64,000 bases of DNA from Sphingomonas dokdonensis (GTDB lineage Bacteria > Pseudomonadota > Alphaproteobacteria > Sphingomonadales > Sphingomonadaceae): NCBI RefSeq assembly GCF_002197685.1, contig NZ_NBBI01000001.1:620001-684000 (forward strand), read 5' to 3'. The translations under genes and the position numbers were made by a program. Each line of letters starts with the position of its first letter. The stretch's first letter is position 1. The notes under the pieces were generated by a model that was not told where the DNA came from, made no database searches, and worked only from the letters and a program-made list of their open reading frames with translations. Positions 8,304 to 17,824 of the stretch are shown here, piece by piece.

Positions 8304-10646
8304 TTAAGGCGCTAGTGCTGTCACGGCAGGAGCAGGGCGTGTCATCGGCGTAGTGGCGGCAGGGCGTCGCGCTCCGATCAGCTCAAGAGCATCCGCCGCG
8401 ATCACTCGCAAACCGTCGGGGTCGACGCCTCTCTTCACCAACACTATGGCGTCGTCACCGTGGTGCTTGTCGCACGTCGCGTCGTTGCAGTTGTCGAGTC
8501 GGCTTAGGTCTCGGTGGCACGGATGAGAGTCGCCTTCGTCGGCGATGTCCTTCACGATGCCGCCGAGGTTCCGGTCGTGCGCAAAGTAGGCCGTGTAGGA
8601 GCGCCGGTAATGGGTCTCTAGAACTTGGCGGACCTTGAGCACGACGTTATCGGCGGACCCCTGACGGTGGTCGACGTAAGCCACAATCTCCTCAATCATC
8701 TTGGCGTGTCCTGCTCGACACAGCTTGTCGAGGTCGACCGCAGAAACGGAGGACCACTCATCGCCGCCGTCGAAGTCAATCTGGAACGCAGCGCATGGGA
8801 CGCCCACACAGCGTCGCTCGACCTCGCGCAGTAGGAACTCGTCATGAGACAGCACAATAACTTGGAGGCACCGGCCGCACAGGTCCTTGATTGCGTTCAC
8901 CGTCTCCCGGCGCCGGTGGCTGTCGTGGCTGCTCAGGGGGTCGTCTACGACGAGCGTCTTGCAGTGTAGCGAGTTGTCGCTGTCGAGCTTGGCGAGAAAG
9001 AAGGCGAGCGCGAGCGTCGTCTTGTCACCCGCCGAGAGCGTGTTCCTGAACGTCGGGATCGCGTCGGCCGGGCGACCTCGGCCGCGAGAGACAGCCTCTC
9101 CCTTGATCAGCAGACCATAGTCGGCCTGCCCAGCGTTACCCTGCATGCTATTCGTGATCTTGGATATGGTGAAGCTGGCGCCGAACCGCCCTAGGTAGTG
9201 GTTCACGGTCTGATGGTAGTGCGCAGCCGAGTCCTCGTTCGCCTTTTTGAGCGCCTTCTGTATCTTGGTGCGGGTGTGACGTGCCCGCTCGTCGCGCCTC
9301 TTGGCTCGATAAAAAGCGTCGACCCGGCTCTGAACGCCGGGCTCGTGCCGAGCCATGCGCTTCTTCACGTTGTCGCGGGCGAGGGTGGCGGCTGTCTCGG
9401 ACGTGGGAGCAGCGGCAACCGCCTTCTTGGTGCCCTCGTTGATGGCGGCTACCGCGGCGTTGTACGAGTCGAGGAGCTCCCGCGCGGCGCCAAGGGAGCG
9501 CCCAACTGCGGCAAGCTCGTCTATTGCCTCGATCACATCGAGCGGCGATGACCGCTTCCGATCTATCAAGCCCCTAGCACCCTTGTGGGCCGCCGCGATG
9601 TGGATCCCGAGCTCGGACACGTCAGTGAGATCCGTGCCTAGCTCGACATATTCGGCCCATTTTGCCGCTCGTTCGGCATTCTTGGCGACGCTGCCGATCA
9701 ATTCCGTCCGGGCGTCCTCACCAAGGCTGTCCTCCAACTCGATCGAGGCGGTCGTGATGGTGCCGAGATGAGCCCGGTACGTCTCGCCGAAAATCTGCCC
9801 GTATAGGGTGACCATACCTTTGGCGTCGACGTCGTCGCGGCCGCAAAAAGGACAAGCGTCGTCGTGAATATGGTCGACGCCGTAGCTGATCCACGCCTCA
9901 CCCGTTTTGTCTAGGCCGAAGTGCTTAAAGTGTTCAAGGAGGCGGCGGCGCGCAGATGCGTCAATGTCCGCGACAGTGCTGGCGAGCACGGCAGGGAAGC
10001 CGGTGGGCAAGTTGGGCAATGGCACTGCCTCCAGCGCCTGGAGGGCGGCGATCTTATCCGCCTGTTGGACTGCCTTAAGAGCGCGCTCGGTGGCGTCGAG
10101 CCGCTTCGCATAGTCCGGGTTGGGGCCGAGCGCGAAAAATTCCTCCTTGCTCATGTCGGAGGGGACGTCATCAGCGAGCGCGACCTCGGCCTCCTTCAGC
10201 GCCGTCGCGCAGCTCTTCGCGATGGCGTTGAAATTCTCAAGATGCTTCGCCAGTCGAACACCATCAGCACCGATGATGATCGAAAAAAGACCGCGGTCGT
10301 GGGCGAGCTCAATCAGCTCCCCAGCGTAAACGTTGTCGGTGATGAACGCTGTGTCGAATACTTCAACCGGCGCGCTCCTCGTGTTCCAGCGGCCGTTATT
10401 GAAAGTAATATTCCCTGCCGTAGATATCAGGGCGACCTTGGGTGCCGCCCCGCCGTTCCCGAGCGACTGGCGACCCAGTACCGTCGCCGCCTCGCCGTCG
10501 CGAGCCGCTCGAAGTACCGACGTCAGTGTAGACTTACCCCGCCCATTGCGTCCGTAGAACAACGTGAGCTTTGCGAGCTTCGGCGCATTTGGCGTGTCGA
10601 AGGCTTTGAGTAGACCGACATTCCTGATCACGATCTTGCTGAGCAT
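8304..10646 (-). CDS. RloC/PrrC-like AAA ATPase, putative anticodon nuclease
   Basis: A 780-residue ABC/SMC-type ATPase of the AAA_13 group (COG4694, 'wobble nucleotide-excising tRNase'). Residue positions are approximate: Walker A GRNGRGKST at 32-40; helical middle with a CPFC zinc-hook motif at 265-268; ABC signature LSAGDK at 534; Walker B LVVDDP at 562; H-loop LSHDEF at 597. Beyond the ATPase lies an R-x3-E motif (RQVLE, about 671) and a His/Cys-rich end (CNDATCDKHHGD, about 725). That matches the arrangement of the Arg-Glu-His nuclease triad of PrrC/RloC. These proteins cut tRNA anticodons during phage infection or DNA damage. It is solitary, with no restriction genes nearby. Leu codons CTC/TTG are commoner than in lepA, suggesting transfer. 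Nuclease activity is inference. Confidence 0.72.
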   Translation of the reverse strand: MLSKIVIRNVGLLKAFDTPNAPKLAKLTLFYGRNGRGKSTLTSVLRAARDGEAATVLGRQSLGNGGAAPKVALISTAGNITFNNGRWNTRSAPVEVFDTAFITDNVYAGELIELAHDRGLFSIIIGADGVRLAKHLENFNAIAKSCATALKEAEVALADDVPSDMSKEEFFALGPNPDYAKRLDATERALKAVQQADKIAALQALEAVPLPNLPTGFPAVLASTVADIDASARRRLLEHFKHFGLDKTGEAWISYGVDHIHDDACPFCGRDDVDAKGMVTLYGQIFGETYRAHLGTITTASIELEDSLGEDARTELIGSVAKNAERAAKWAEYVELGTDLTDVSELGIHIAAAHKGARGLIDRKRSSPLDVIEAIDELAAVGRSLGAARELLDSYNAAVAAINEGTKKAVAAAPTSETAATLARDNVKKRMARHEPGVQSRVDAFYRAKRRDERARHTRTKIQKALKKANEDSAAHYHQTVNHYLGRFGASFTISKITNSMQGNAGQADYGLLIKGEAVSRGRGRPADAIPTFRNTLSAGDKTTLALAFFLAKLDSDNSLHCKTLVVDDPLSSHDSHRRRETVNAIKDLCGRCLQVIVLSHDEFLLREVERRCVGVPCAAFQIDFDGGDEWSSVSAVDLDKLCRAGHAKMIEEIVAYVDHRQGSADNVVLKVRQVLETHYRRSYTAYFAHDRNLGGIVKDIADEGDSHPCHRDLSRLDNCNDATCDKHHGDDAIVLVKRGVDPDGLRVIAADALELIGARRPAATTPMTRPAPAVTALAP

Positions 10647-10793
10647 AGATCGAGAGGCTGACTCGAAAAAGCAGTTGTGTCAAAGTCCTAACCGGGGTGT
10701 GCGGCTAAGCCGGATTCTTTGGCGTCGCATACAGGGCTACATCTCCGATTCCTTCAATCCCAGTTATTGATCGGGGCCGCTTCCGCGACGGTT

Positions 10794-10810
10794 GCTAAGC
10801 TTCGCTTAGC
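10794..10810. repeat. Perfect 7-bp inverted repeat (GCTAAGC-TTC-GCTTAGC)
   Basis: A short perfect hairpin that overlaps the stop codon of the minus-strand HTH gene. There is no following T-run on either strand. The 10647-10793 segment between this hairpin and the RloC-like gene is noticeably richer in A/T than the surroundings and holds no gene that I can support. Confidence 0.5.
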
Positions 10811-11834
10811 GCCCTGAAGCGGCCTTGAACGCCGCCCACTTTTCCTCGCTCGCTGACGCCTCCCACACCGCCTGCGACGCCGCGATGCGCCGCTGCGCCT
10901 CGGCGCGCGCGTGCTGGCGTTCCCGCGCCGTGCCCCCCTGCTGGTTCATGTTCGTGTACGGCAGGAACTCGCGCAGGTCGATCGGCGGGCGGGGTGGCTC
11001 GCCGGCGGCTTCCCAGATCTTGCGGCGCATGTCGTCGAGGATGCGGGTGAGCGGGCCGCAGTTGATCTGGCGGGTGTACATGTTCTCCTCGCCGTTCTCG
11101 ATGGTGTGCATGTCGATGATGTCCATGCGGTGGCCGCAGCCTTCGAGGATCAGCTCGAAGAAGTTGAGCTGGCGCAGGTAGAAATCGGCGGCGGCCCAAT
11201 CGCCGGCGAGGCGCTCGCGGCGCTCGGCCTGCACCTTGATCTGATAGGTGCGCATGAGGTGGACAAGGAATTCCTCGTTGCTCTGCTTGGCGGCCTCCGC
11301 CTCGGCGAAGGCGCGGCGTGCGGCGGTTTCCTCGCGCTCGCGGCAGACGGGGCATTGCTGCGCCGCCTCGCGCGCGATCGTCTCGGCGTGCTTGGTACCG
11401 GGGGCGAGCGCGGGGGTGTTGTAGCGATCGGGCTGGTGGTGCTTCAGCATGAACATCAGCAGGCGATCATTGTACCAGCGGCGCTCGCCGACCTGCTCGC
11501 CCTTGTGGAAGACGGGGATGGGTACGCCCTCCACCGCGCGCTCCATGGCGATATCGGTGAGGCGCTGGACGCCGCTGGCGAGCGCGGCCTCCCAGGCGGC
11601 GCGGAAGCTGTCGGCGCCGGGGTGCAGGCGCATCTGGTACGCGCCCTCCGTGGTCTTGCCGATGCGGCGGGCGGCGGCCTTTACCGATCCGGTCTCGGCA
11701 AGCGCGCGGATGAAGCCGCGCTGCCGCTCCGCCGTCCAGCCATCGTGGCGGGCGCGGCGGGGGACGGGGGTGAAGGCGAGCGGGTCGGCGTTGCGCTCGG
11801 CCTCGCGCTCGGGCGGGGGAAGGGCTGGCTGCAT
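10806..11834 (-). CDS. Helix-turn-helix protein resembling terminase small subunits, function unknown
   Basis: A 342-residue cytoplasmic protein. The N-terminal third contains an apparent helix-turn-helix (RQRGFIRALAETGSVKAAAR, then GKTTEGAYQMR), spaced as in phage terminase small subunits and related DNA-binding proteins. The remainder is charged and helical, with a CPVC pair near residue 160 and no enzymatic motif I recognise. Similar stand-alone proteins are, to my knowledge, common in sphingomonads, so this need not be a phage remnant. It lies 68 bases downstream of purL on the same strand and may be read through from it. Start ATG 11834 taken as first in frame. Confidence 0.65.
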   Translation of the reverse strand: MQPALPPPEREAERNADPLAFTPVPRRARHDGWTAERQRGFIRALAETGSVKAAARRIGKTTEGAYQMRLHPGADSFRAAWEAALASGVQRLTDIAMERAVEGVPIPVFHKGEQVGERRWYNDRLLMFMLKHHQPDRYNTPALAPGTKHAETIAREAAQQCPVCREREETAARRAFAEAEAAKQSNEEFLVHLMRTYQIKVQAERRERLAGDWAAADFYLRQLNFFELILEGCGHRMDIIDMHTIENGEENMYTRQINCGPLTRILDDMRRKIWEAAGEPPRPPIDLREFLPYTNMNQQGGTARERQHARAEAQRRIAASQAVWEASASEEKWAAFKAASGR

Positions 11835-11902
11835 GGCGCGGAACGTAGCGCGAACATGCAGGTGTAGGACATCCCCGGTGGTGGGAGGTGCGGGAGGGCG
11901 GG

Positions 11903-14125
11903 TCAGCCCTCCAGCGAGACCTCCGCGCCCATGAGGCGGGGGAAGAAGCCCTCATGCGCAGTGCGCAGCGCGTCGAGCGTGACGACGTCGTCGCGGTTCG
12001 GCCGCTCGAAGATCAGGCGCTTGCCGCCGGTGCGGCCCATCGGCTCCGCCTCGACCCCGGCCTCGAGCGCGGCCTGGAGGAAATCGGCCAGCGCGTGATC
12101 GTGGACGGTGACGATGTAGACGCCCTGATCCTCGCCGAAGAAGGAATGCGCGCAGTCGAACGGCTGCTTGCGGTCGATCATCGCGCCGATGTTGCCGGCG
12201 AGCGCCATTTCGGCGAGCGTGACGGCGATGCCGCCATCGGAGACGTCGTGCACGGCGGAGAGCTGGCCGAGGTCGATCGCGTTGCGGATGAGATCGCCGG
12301 TGGCCTTTTCCTGTGCGAGGTCGACGCGGGGCGGGGGGCCTTCCTCACGGCCGTGGACTTCGCGCAGCCAGAGCGACTGGCCGAGATCGCCGCGGCGGGT
12401 GCCGACCGCGAGGATGACGTCGCCCGCGCCCTTGAAGGCGATGGTGGTGGACTTGTTCCAGTCCGCCATCAGGCCGACGCCGCCGATCGCGGGGGTGGGG
12501 AGGATCGCGCTGCCGCCGCCGGTCGCCTTCGACTCATTGTAGAGCGAGACGTTGCCGGAGACGATCGGATAGTCGAGCGCGCGGCAGGCCTGCGCCATGC
12601 CATCGAGGCAGCCGACGATCTGCCCCATGATCTCCGGCCGTTGCGGATTGGCGAAGTTGAGGCAGTTGGTGATGGCGAGCGGCTTCGCGCCGACTGCGGT
12701 CAGGTTGCGCCAGGTTTCGGCAACCGCCTGCTTACCCCCCTCGATCGGATCGGCGTAGCAATAGCGCGGGGTGCAATCGGTGGTGATCGCCAGCGCCTTG
12801 TCGGTGCCGTGGACGCGCACCACCGCGGCGTCGCCGCCGGGGCGCTGCACCGTGTCGGCGCCGACCATGTGGTCGTACTGCTCCCAGATCCAGCGACGCG
12901 ATGCGATGTCCGGCGAGCCCATCAGCGTGACGAGATCGGCGGCGATGTCCTTGCACTCGGGCACATTGACCAGCGCCTTGGCGGGCGGGGTGGGGACGTG
13001 CGGGCGATCGTAGAGCGGGGCATCGTCGGCGAGCGGGGCGAGCGGGATGTCGCACACGGTGTCGCCCTTCCACTTCAGCACCATGCGGCCCGTGTCGGTG
13101 ACATGGCCGATGACCGCGAAGTCGAGTTCCCACTTGCGGAATATCGCTTCCGCGAAGGCCTCGCGGCCCGGCTTCAGCACCATCAGCATGCGCTCCTGCG
13201 ATTCGGAGAGCATCATTTCGTAGGGCGTCATGCCGGTTTCGCGCTGCGGCACGTCGTCCATGATCAGCTCGATGCCGACGCCGCCCTTGGACGCCATCTC
13301 GACACTGGAGGAGGTAAGGCCGGCGGCGCCCATGTCCTGGATCGCGACGATCGCGTCGGAGGCCATGAGTTCGAGGCAGGCCTCGATCAGCAGCTTTTCG
13401 GTGAAGGGATCGCCGACCTGCACCGTCGGGCGCTTCTCCTCGGCATCCTCGCCAAAGTCGGCCGAAGCCATGGTAGCACCGTGAATGCCGTCGCGGCCGG
13501 TCTTGGAGCCGACATAGACGATCGGATTGCCGATGCCCGACGCCGCCGAATAGAAGATCTTGTCCTGATCCGCGACGCCGACCGTCATGGCGTTGACGAG
13601 GATGTTGCCGTCATAGGCGGGGTGGAAGTTCACCTCGCCGCCAACGGTGGGTACGCCGACGCAATTCCCATAGCCGCCGATGCCGTGGACCACGCCCGAG
13701 ATGAGGTGGCGCATCTTGGGGTGATCGGGCCGGCCGAAGCGCAGCGCGTTCATGTTCGCGACCGGGCGCGCGCCCATCGTGAACACGTCGCGCAGGATGC
13801 CGCCGACGCCCGTCGCCGCGCCCTGATACGGCTCGATGTACGAGGGGTGGTTGTGCGATTCCATCTTGAAGATGGCGGCCTGACCATCGCCGATGTCGAT
13901 GACGCCGGCATTCTCGCCGGGGCCGCAGATCACCCAGGGCGCTTCCGTGGGCAGCTTCTTCAGGTGGATTCGCGAGGATTTGTAGGAGCAATGCTCCGAC
14001 CACATCACCGAGAAGATGCCGAGTTCGACGAGATTGGGCTCGCGGCCGAGCGCGTTGAGCACGCGATCGTATTCCTCGGGGGACAGGCCGTGTTCGGCGA
14101 CGACTTCAGGCGTGATGGCGGTCAT
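11903..14125 (-). CDS. purL: Phosphoribosylformylglycinamidine synthase subunit PurL
   Basis: Converts FGAR, ATP and glutamine-derived ammonia into FGAM in purine biosynthesis. The 740-residue length is that of the small PurL, which needs separate PurQ and PurS (not in this window). Motifs seen: [11 protein letters not shown] near the N-terminus, [34 protein letters not shown], and a C-terminal half with ISDVSDGG-like HDVSDGG. The frame is open 47 codons farther upstream, but family alignment by eye puts the start at MTAITPEVV (14125). The gene lies 58 bases behind the RTX gene on the same strand. Confidence 0.96.
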   Translation of the reverse strand: MTAITPEVVAEHGLSPEEYDRVLNALGREPNLVELGIFSVMWSEHCSYKSSRIHLKKLPTEAPWVICGPGENAGVIDIGDGQAAIFKMESHNHPSYIEPYQGAATGVGGILRDVFTMGARPVANMNALRFGRPDHPKMRHLISGVVHGIGGYGNCVGVPTVGGEVNFHPAYDGNILVNAMTVGVADQDKIFYSAASGIGNPIVYVGSKTGRDGIHGATMASADFGEDAEEKRPTVQVGDPFTEKLLIEACLELMASDAIVAIQDMGAAGLTSSSVEMASKGGVGIELIMDDVPQRETGMTPYEMMLSESQERMLMVLKPGREAFAEAIFRKWELDFAVIGHVTDTGRMVLKWKGDTVCDIPLAPLADDAPLYDRPHVPTPPAKALVNVPECKDIAADLVTLMGSPDIASRRWIWEQYDHMVGADTVQRPGGDAAVVRVHGTDKALAITTDCTPRYCYADPIEGGKQAVAETWRNLTAVGAKPLAITNCLNFANPQRPEIMGQIVGCLDGMAQACRALDYPIVSGNVSLYNESKATGGGSAILPTPAIGGVGLMADWNKSTTIAFKGAGDVILAVGTRRGDLGQSLWLREVHGREEGPPPRVDLAQEKATGDLIRNAIDLGQLSAVHDVSDGGIAVTLAEMALAGNIGAMIDRKQPFDCAHSFFGEDQGVYIVTVHDHALADFLQAALEAGVEAEPMGRTGGKRLIFERPNRDDVVTLDALRTAHEGFFPRLMGAEVSLEG

Positions 14126-14183
14126 GCGCGCGCGATAGCGTTGGTGGCGGCCGGTGTCACCACACCGACCGCTCTGTCGTCGA

Positions 14184-15827
14184 TCAAAGAACGAAGGCGA
14201 GCGCAGACGGATCGGCCATGTCGAGCAGCAGGATGCCGAAATCGGCGACCTTGTCGCCGTCGACATCGGCGGTGATCATCGTGCTGCCGTTGATCACCGT
14301 CGCGCGGAGTTCGCCCGCGGTGCCGCTGAACGCGGCCGCACCGACGAAGGTAAACGCCTGATCGCCATCGAGCGTGGCATCGGCATCGATCGACGCGAGG
14401 CGGATGGTGTCGCCGGCTGCAAAGTCGAGAATGCGGTCGGCGGTGGCGATCGTCGTGCCGCTGTCGAGCAGATTGTCGAAATCGAACACGTCATCGCCCG
14501 CGCCGCCGGTCAGGCGATCGCGGCCGGCGCCGCCGTTGATCCAATCCGCGCCGGCGCCGCCGACGATCACGTCGTCGCCTGCGCCGCCCCAGACCGACGC
14601 GCCGACGCTGCCGGTATCGCGATAGACATCGTTACCGTCGCCGAGCAGCACCTGCCCCGTGATCGTGCCGGCGTTGCGCACCACGTCGTCGCCGCCCCCC
14701 AGATCAAGCGCGATCGTGGCCGCGGTCGCGATCGTGCCGCGGTTCACCACCGTGTCGTTGAACGTGCCGATGAAGCGCACGCCATAGCCGAGGTCGGCGG
14801 AGATGGTGCCGTCGTTCACAACCAGAGTTTCGGCATAAGCGCCGTTGCGATCGCCGTCGTCGATCAGGATGCCGTTGCTCTGACCGTAGATCACGCCGCC
14901 TACGAGATTGTTGATGACGCCGCCGCCGGCCGCCACGCCGTCAGCGAAATTCTCGACCAGGTCCGCACCGACGCCCTCGATCGTGCCACTGTTGCGGATA
15001 AGGACGAGGTAATCGACGTCGACACCGTCGCCATCGCCATCACCGAAGCCGTCGTAGCGGCCGCTGATAAGGCCATTGTTGATGACGGTGACATAGCCAT
15101 CGTTATCGGCGGCGGTGGTATCGTAATTGATGCCCGAGCCGTTGCGGCCGATGATCACGCCGCCCTCGGCGTTGCTGATCCGCGCCTCGTTCGCGCCGGT
15201 GATGCCGTGCTTGCCGCCCTCGATATGGCCGGTCGCGAGGTTCACCACCGCGCCGGCGACTCCGCCCTTTTTGGGCTGGAAATCGATCGCGTCGCCGCCG
15301 GAGGATCCGCCCTCCAGCGTACCGGCGAGGATCGTGCCGCCGTTGATCACGGTGATCGCGGTCTTCGCGTCGTGGCCGGGGCGAAGGACGTCCGAATCGC
15401 CGTTGTTGGTGATCAGGCCGCCTTCGAGATTGCGGACGGTGATCGTGCTGGCGCGCAGGTTGCGCATCGCCACTGCATGATCGTCTCCGCCGGTGATCGT
15501 GCCATAGTTGGTGAACAGCACGTCGCCAGTGGTGCCGTCAGTGGACGACAACTCAACCGCGACCGCATCGCCCGAGATGCTGCCGCGATTGGTGAAGCGC
15601 AGGTTGAGCATCCCGGAGAAGGTGCCGACGACCGCGGGATCACTGCCGCCGGCGACAGAGACGATGCCATCGTTGCGGAAAATGGCGTCGCCGCCGGTGA
15701 TCCGGACGGCCGTGCCGCCATCGGTGCGCGCGATCGCGCCGCCGATGCGGATCCACAAGGCATCTCCAGCACCGACGATCGTTTCCGAGCCAATCGTTTC
15801 GCCGTCGCGAACCCTGATGCGTGCCAT
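14184..15827 (-). CDS. Secreted beta-helix protein with C-terminal RTX calcium-binding repeats
   Basis: A 547-residue protein without a classical signal peptide. Residues about 30-400 are a chain of N-x-GTI-x-G-like repeats ([54 protein letters not shown]), the pattern of a right-handed beta-helix. This is followed by RTX nonapeptides ([33 protein letters not shown]) that bind calcium, and a short aliphatic C-terminal end ([13 protein letters not shown]) such as type I secretion substrates carry. It is therefore probably exported by a type I (ABC-MFP-TolC) system, but no such genes are nearby. A strong AAGGAG site precedes ATG 15827. No catalytic domain is visible, so adhesion or matrix function is a guess. 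Confidence 0.82.
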   Translation of the reverse strand: MARIRVRDGETIGSETIVGAGDALWIRIGGAIARTDGGTAVRITGGDAIFRNDGIVSVAGGSDPAVVGTFSGMLNLRFTNRGSISGDAVAVELSSTDGTTGDVLFTNYGTITGGDDHAVAMRNLRASTITVRNLEGGLITNNGDSDVLRPGHDAKTAITVINGGTILAGTLEGGSSGGDAIDFQPKKGGVAGAVVNLATGHIEGGKHGITGANEARISNAEGGVIIGRNGSGINYDTTAADNDGYVTVINNGLISGRYDGFGDGDGDGVDVDYLVLIRNSGTIEGVGADLVENFADGVAAGGGVINNLVGGVIYGQSNGILIDDGDRNGAYAETLVVNDGTISADLGYGVRFIGTFNDTVVNRGTIATAATIALDLGGGDDVVRNAGTITGQVLLGDGNDVYRDTGSVGASVWGGAGDDVIVGGAGADWINGGAGRDRLTGGAGDDVFDFDNLLDSGTTIATADRILDFAAGDTIRLASIDADATLDGDQAFTFVGAAAFSGTAGELRATVINGSTMITADVDGDKVADFGILLLDMADPSALAFVL

Positions 15828-15891
15828 GCCTTTTCTCCTTCCGAGCGCGGGTGCGCGCCGTTGCGGAGCGACTAGGCATCAGGCGTGACGG

Positions 15892-17340
15892 TCAGGCGAC
15901 GCGGCGATGACGCTTTCGTTTCAGGCGATCGATCAGTCGCCGCCGCTTGGCGAACGGCTCGAACATCTCGTCCGGGCCCTCGGGATCGAGAACCTTGTTG
16001 TCAGCGAGCCATTCCTCGACGCCGTTCAGATCGGGCACGTCATAGGGCACCAGTGTCTTGCCCGTGCCGCGCAGGGATTCGATCGCACCGATGAGGCCGT
16101 GTTCGGCAATCGTTTTCGTGACGACGTCGGGCTCGACGGCAAGGTGCTCGGCGATCAGATCGTCGCGGATCGCGGCGATCCGGGCGCTCTCGTCAGGGCT
16201 GCCCTGTTCGATCGTCACGTCGCACTCGGTGTCAAGACGCAGCGAACGGTTGTTGAAATTGGAGGAGCCGATGCGGATCACGTCGTCGTCGATCACCAGC
16301 ACCTTGGCGTGCACATAGATCGACGTGCCGCCGGCGGTGTAGGGGTGATACATGCGCAGCCGATCATACGTGTCGCGCTGCTTGAGTGCCTGGAAAATGC
16401 GGGCGCGCGCCGTGTCCATGGCGATCGGCTCGAGCCAGCCCTGCGCCGTCACCGGATTGATGATGACGATCTCGGGGCCGTCCGGCTCGTCCAGCCGACG
16501 CGCGATCGCCTCCGCGACGCGGCGCGAGGCAAAATACTGGCTTTCGGCATAGATGTGCCGCTTCGCGCGGGCGATCAGCGCGAGATACAGATGCTCGATC
16601 TCGCGCACAGGTTGCTGGTTGTCATGCTCCGGCTGCGAGCGCGAGATGGCGACATCGATGTCGGTGAAGTCAGGCTCCAGATCGGTCGGCCAGCAGTCGC
16701 TGCGCGCATCGGGCGGGGCGATCGGGTCGCCGCCCGCGATTTCCCAACGCGCCCGGCACAGCTTGCCCAAAGCGGCAGCGACCGGCCCCTGCAACGCGGT
16801 GGTGGCATCGTGCCAGGGCTTGTTCTTCCATCCGCTGGGCGATTTGCGGTGCGGATCGTCATCGTTGTGCGCGCGCGTGTCCCAGCGCTCGTCCGTCATG
16901 TCGATGCCGCCGCAAAAGGCGAAGCAATCGTCGATGACCACGATCTTTTGATGCTGCGATGCGCCGATCGGATGATGACCATCGAGCAGCAGATGGATCC
17001 GCTTGCGCAAAAACCGCCATTTGGTGAGCGTCAGCAGCGTGCGGCCGCGAAACAGCGTCTTGAACGCGCCCTTGTCCCAGCGAAGGATATAGACGTTGAG
17101 GTCGGGGCGGCGATCGACCAGCCAGGAAATGAACTCGCCCACTTCGGTCGGGACGCCGGGTGGCTCGTTCTTCCAGGCCAGGCGAATGCGGGCGTCAAAG
17201 TCCCAGCCGACGAGCAGGATCTGCTTTTCGGCCTTCATCATCGCCTGACGGGCGAGGCCGAAGTAGGAATCGGCGTCGATCACCACGCTTGCGCGGTTCG
17301 CGCGCTCGATGCGCCAGCGGGCTTTTTCGGGCAGCTTCAC
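15892..17340 (-). CDS. Phospholipase D-family phosphodiesterase with two HKD motifs
   Basis: A 482-residue enzyme with two phospholipase D active-site motifs: HQKIVVIDD followed by FCGGIDMTD (about residue 129) and HAKVLVIDD followed by IGSSNFNNRS (about 342). This layout is shared by bacterial PLD-like and cardiolipin-synthase-like proteins. There is no signal peptide and no N-terminal membrane pair as in classical ClsA, so it is probably cytosolic or peripheral; phospholipid hydrolysis or transphosphatidylation is the likely chemistry. The GTG start overlaps the arsC stop (GTGA), so translation is coupled. The C-terminus is strongly basic (KRRRLIDRLKRKRHRR), which may bind membrane phosphates. 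Confidence 0.88.
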   Translation of the reverse strand: MKLPEKARWRIERANRASVVIDADSYFGLARQAMMKAEKQILLVGWDFDARIRLAWKNEPPGVPTEVGEFISWLVDRRPDLNVYILRWDKGAFKTLFRGRTLLTLTKWRFLRKRIHLLLDGHHPIGASQHQKIVVIDDCFAFCGGIDMTDERWDTRAHNDDDPHRKSPSGWKNKPWHDATTALQGPVAAALGKLCRARWEIAGGDPIAPPDARSDCWPTDLEPDFTDIDVAISRSQPEHDNQQPVREIEHLYLALIARAKRHIYAESQYFASRRVAEAIARRLDEPDGPEIVIINPVTAQGWLEPIAMDTARARIFQALKQRDTYDRLRMYHPYTAGGTSIYVHAKVLVIDDDVIRIGSSNFNNRSLRLDTECDVTIEQGSPDESARIAAIRDDLIAEHLAVEPDVVTKTIAEHGLIGAIESLRGTGKTLVPYDVPDLNGVEEWLADNKVLDPEGPDEMFEPFAKRRRLIDRLKRKRHRRVA

Positions 17341-17657
17341 AGGATGGAGCGGACGCGTTCGGGCGGGCGGGCCAGCACGACGCCCTTATCGGTTTCGACC
17401 AGCGGGCGCTCGATCGTGGCGGGGTCGGCGGCCATGGTGTCGAGCGCCTCGTCGTCGGTCGAGACGCGAGGCGCGTCCTTGCGCAGGGCATCGCGCGGGG
17501 CGAGACCGGCGCGGGCGTAGAGCCGGGCCAGCTCGTCGCGGGTGGGCGGCGTGTCGAGATAGCGGATGATCGTCACCTCGGCGCCGGCTTCTTCAAGCAG
17601 CGCGAGCGCCTCGCGCGACTTGGAACAACGCGGGTTGTGCCAGATGGTAGCCTTCAA
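17337..17657 (-). CDS. arsC: Arsenate reductase family protein (ArsC, glutaredoxin-dependent type)
   Basis: About 106 aa, the usual size of the thioredoxin-fold ArsC/Spx family. The start appears to be a TTG at 17657, seven bases behind AAGGGG. It gives the typical beginning (KATIWHNPRCSKSREAL) with the catalytic Cys at about residue 11, and the RPLVETDKGVVLARPPE segment holds the conserved Arg region. The frame is open another 42 codons upstream, but that part is not family-like. It is not in an ars operon (no ArsR, ArsB or Acr3), so it may serve another redox role. Translationally coupled to the PLD gene. Confidence 0.88.
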   Translation of the reverse strand: MKATIWHNPRCSKSREALALLEEAGAEVTIIRYLDTPPTRDELARLYARAGLAPRDALRKDAPRVSTDDEALDTMAADPATIERPLVETDKGVVLARPPERVRSIL

Positions 17658-17824
17658 TGTCGCGCCCCTTGTTGGTGTTCGGCTGCCCTTTGCACCGGAT
17701 CGTGAAGGCACAACGTCCAGATCGTTCTGCCTTTCCGATCGGACCGGCGCCCGATCGCCAGTTTCCCCTGTTCGGGAAGGCACGGCGATCGGGTTCCGCT
17801 ACAAGGTCGAGAGGCAGGTTGTCG

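Noticed and set aside
11888..14275. A 795-codon open frame on the plus strand opposite purL
   Set aside because: Its translation is Ala/Arg/Asp-rich with no family motif, and it is exactly antisense to well-supported purL. Long antisense frames are expected in GC-rich genes.
14154..15875. A 573-codon plus-strand frame opposite the RTX gene
   Set aside because: The minus strand gives clear RTX and beta-helix repeats; this frame is their low-information complement.
17337..17657. Part of an arsenic resistance operon
   Set aside because: No arsR, arsB, acr3 or arsH is adjacent; the neighbours are a PLD gene and accC.
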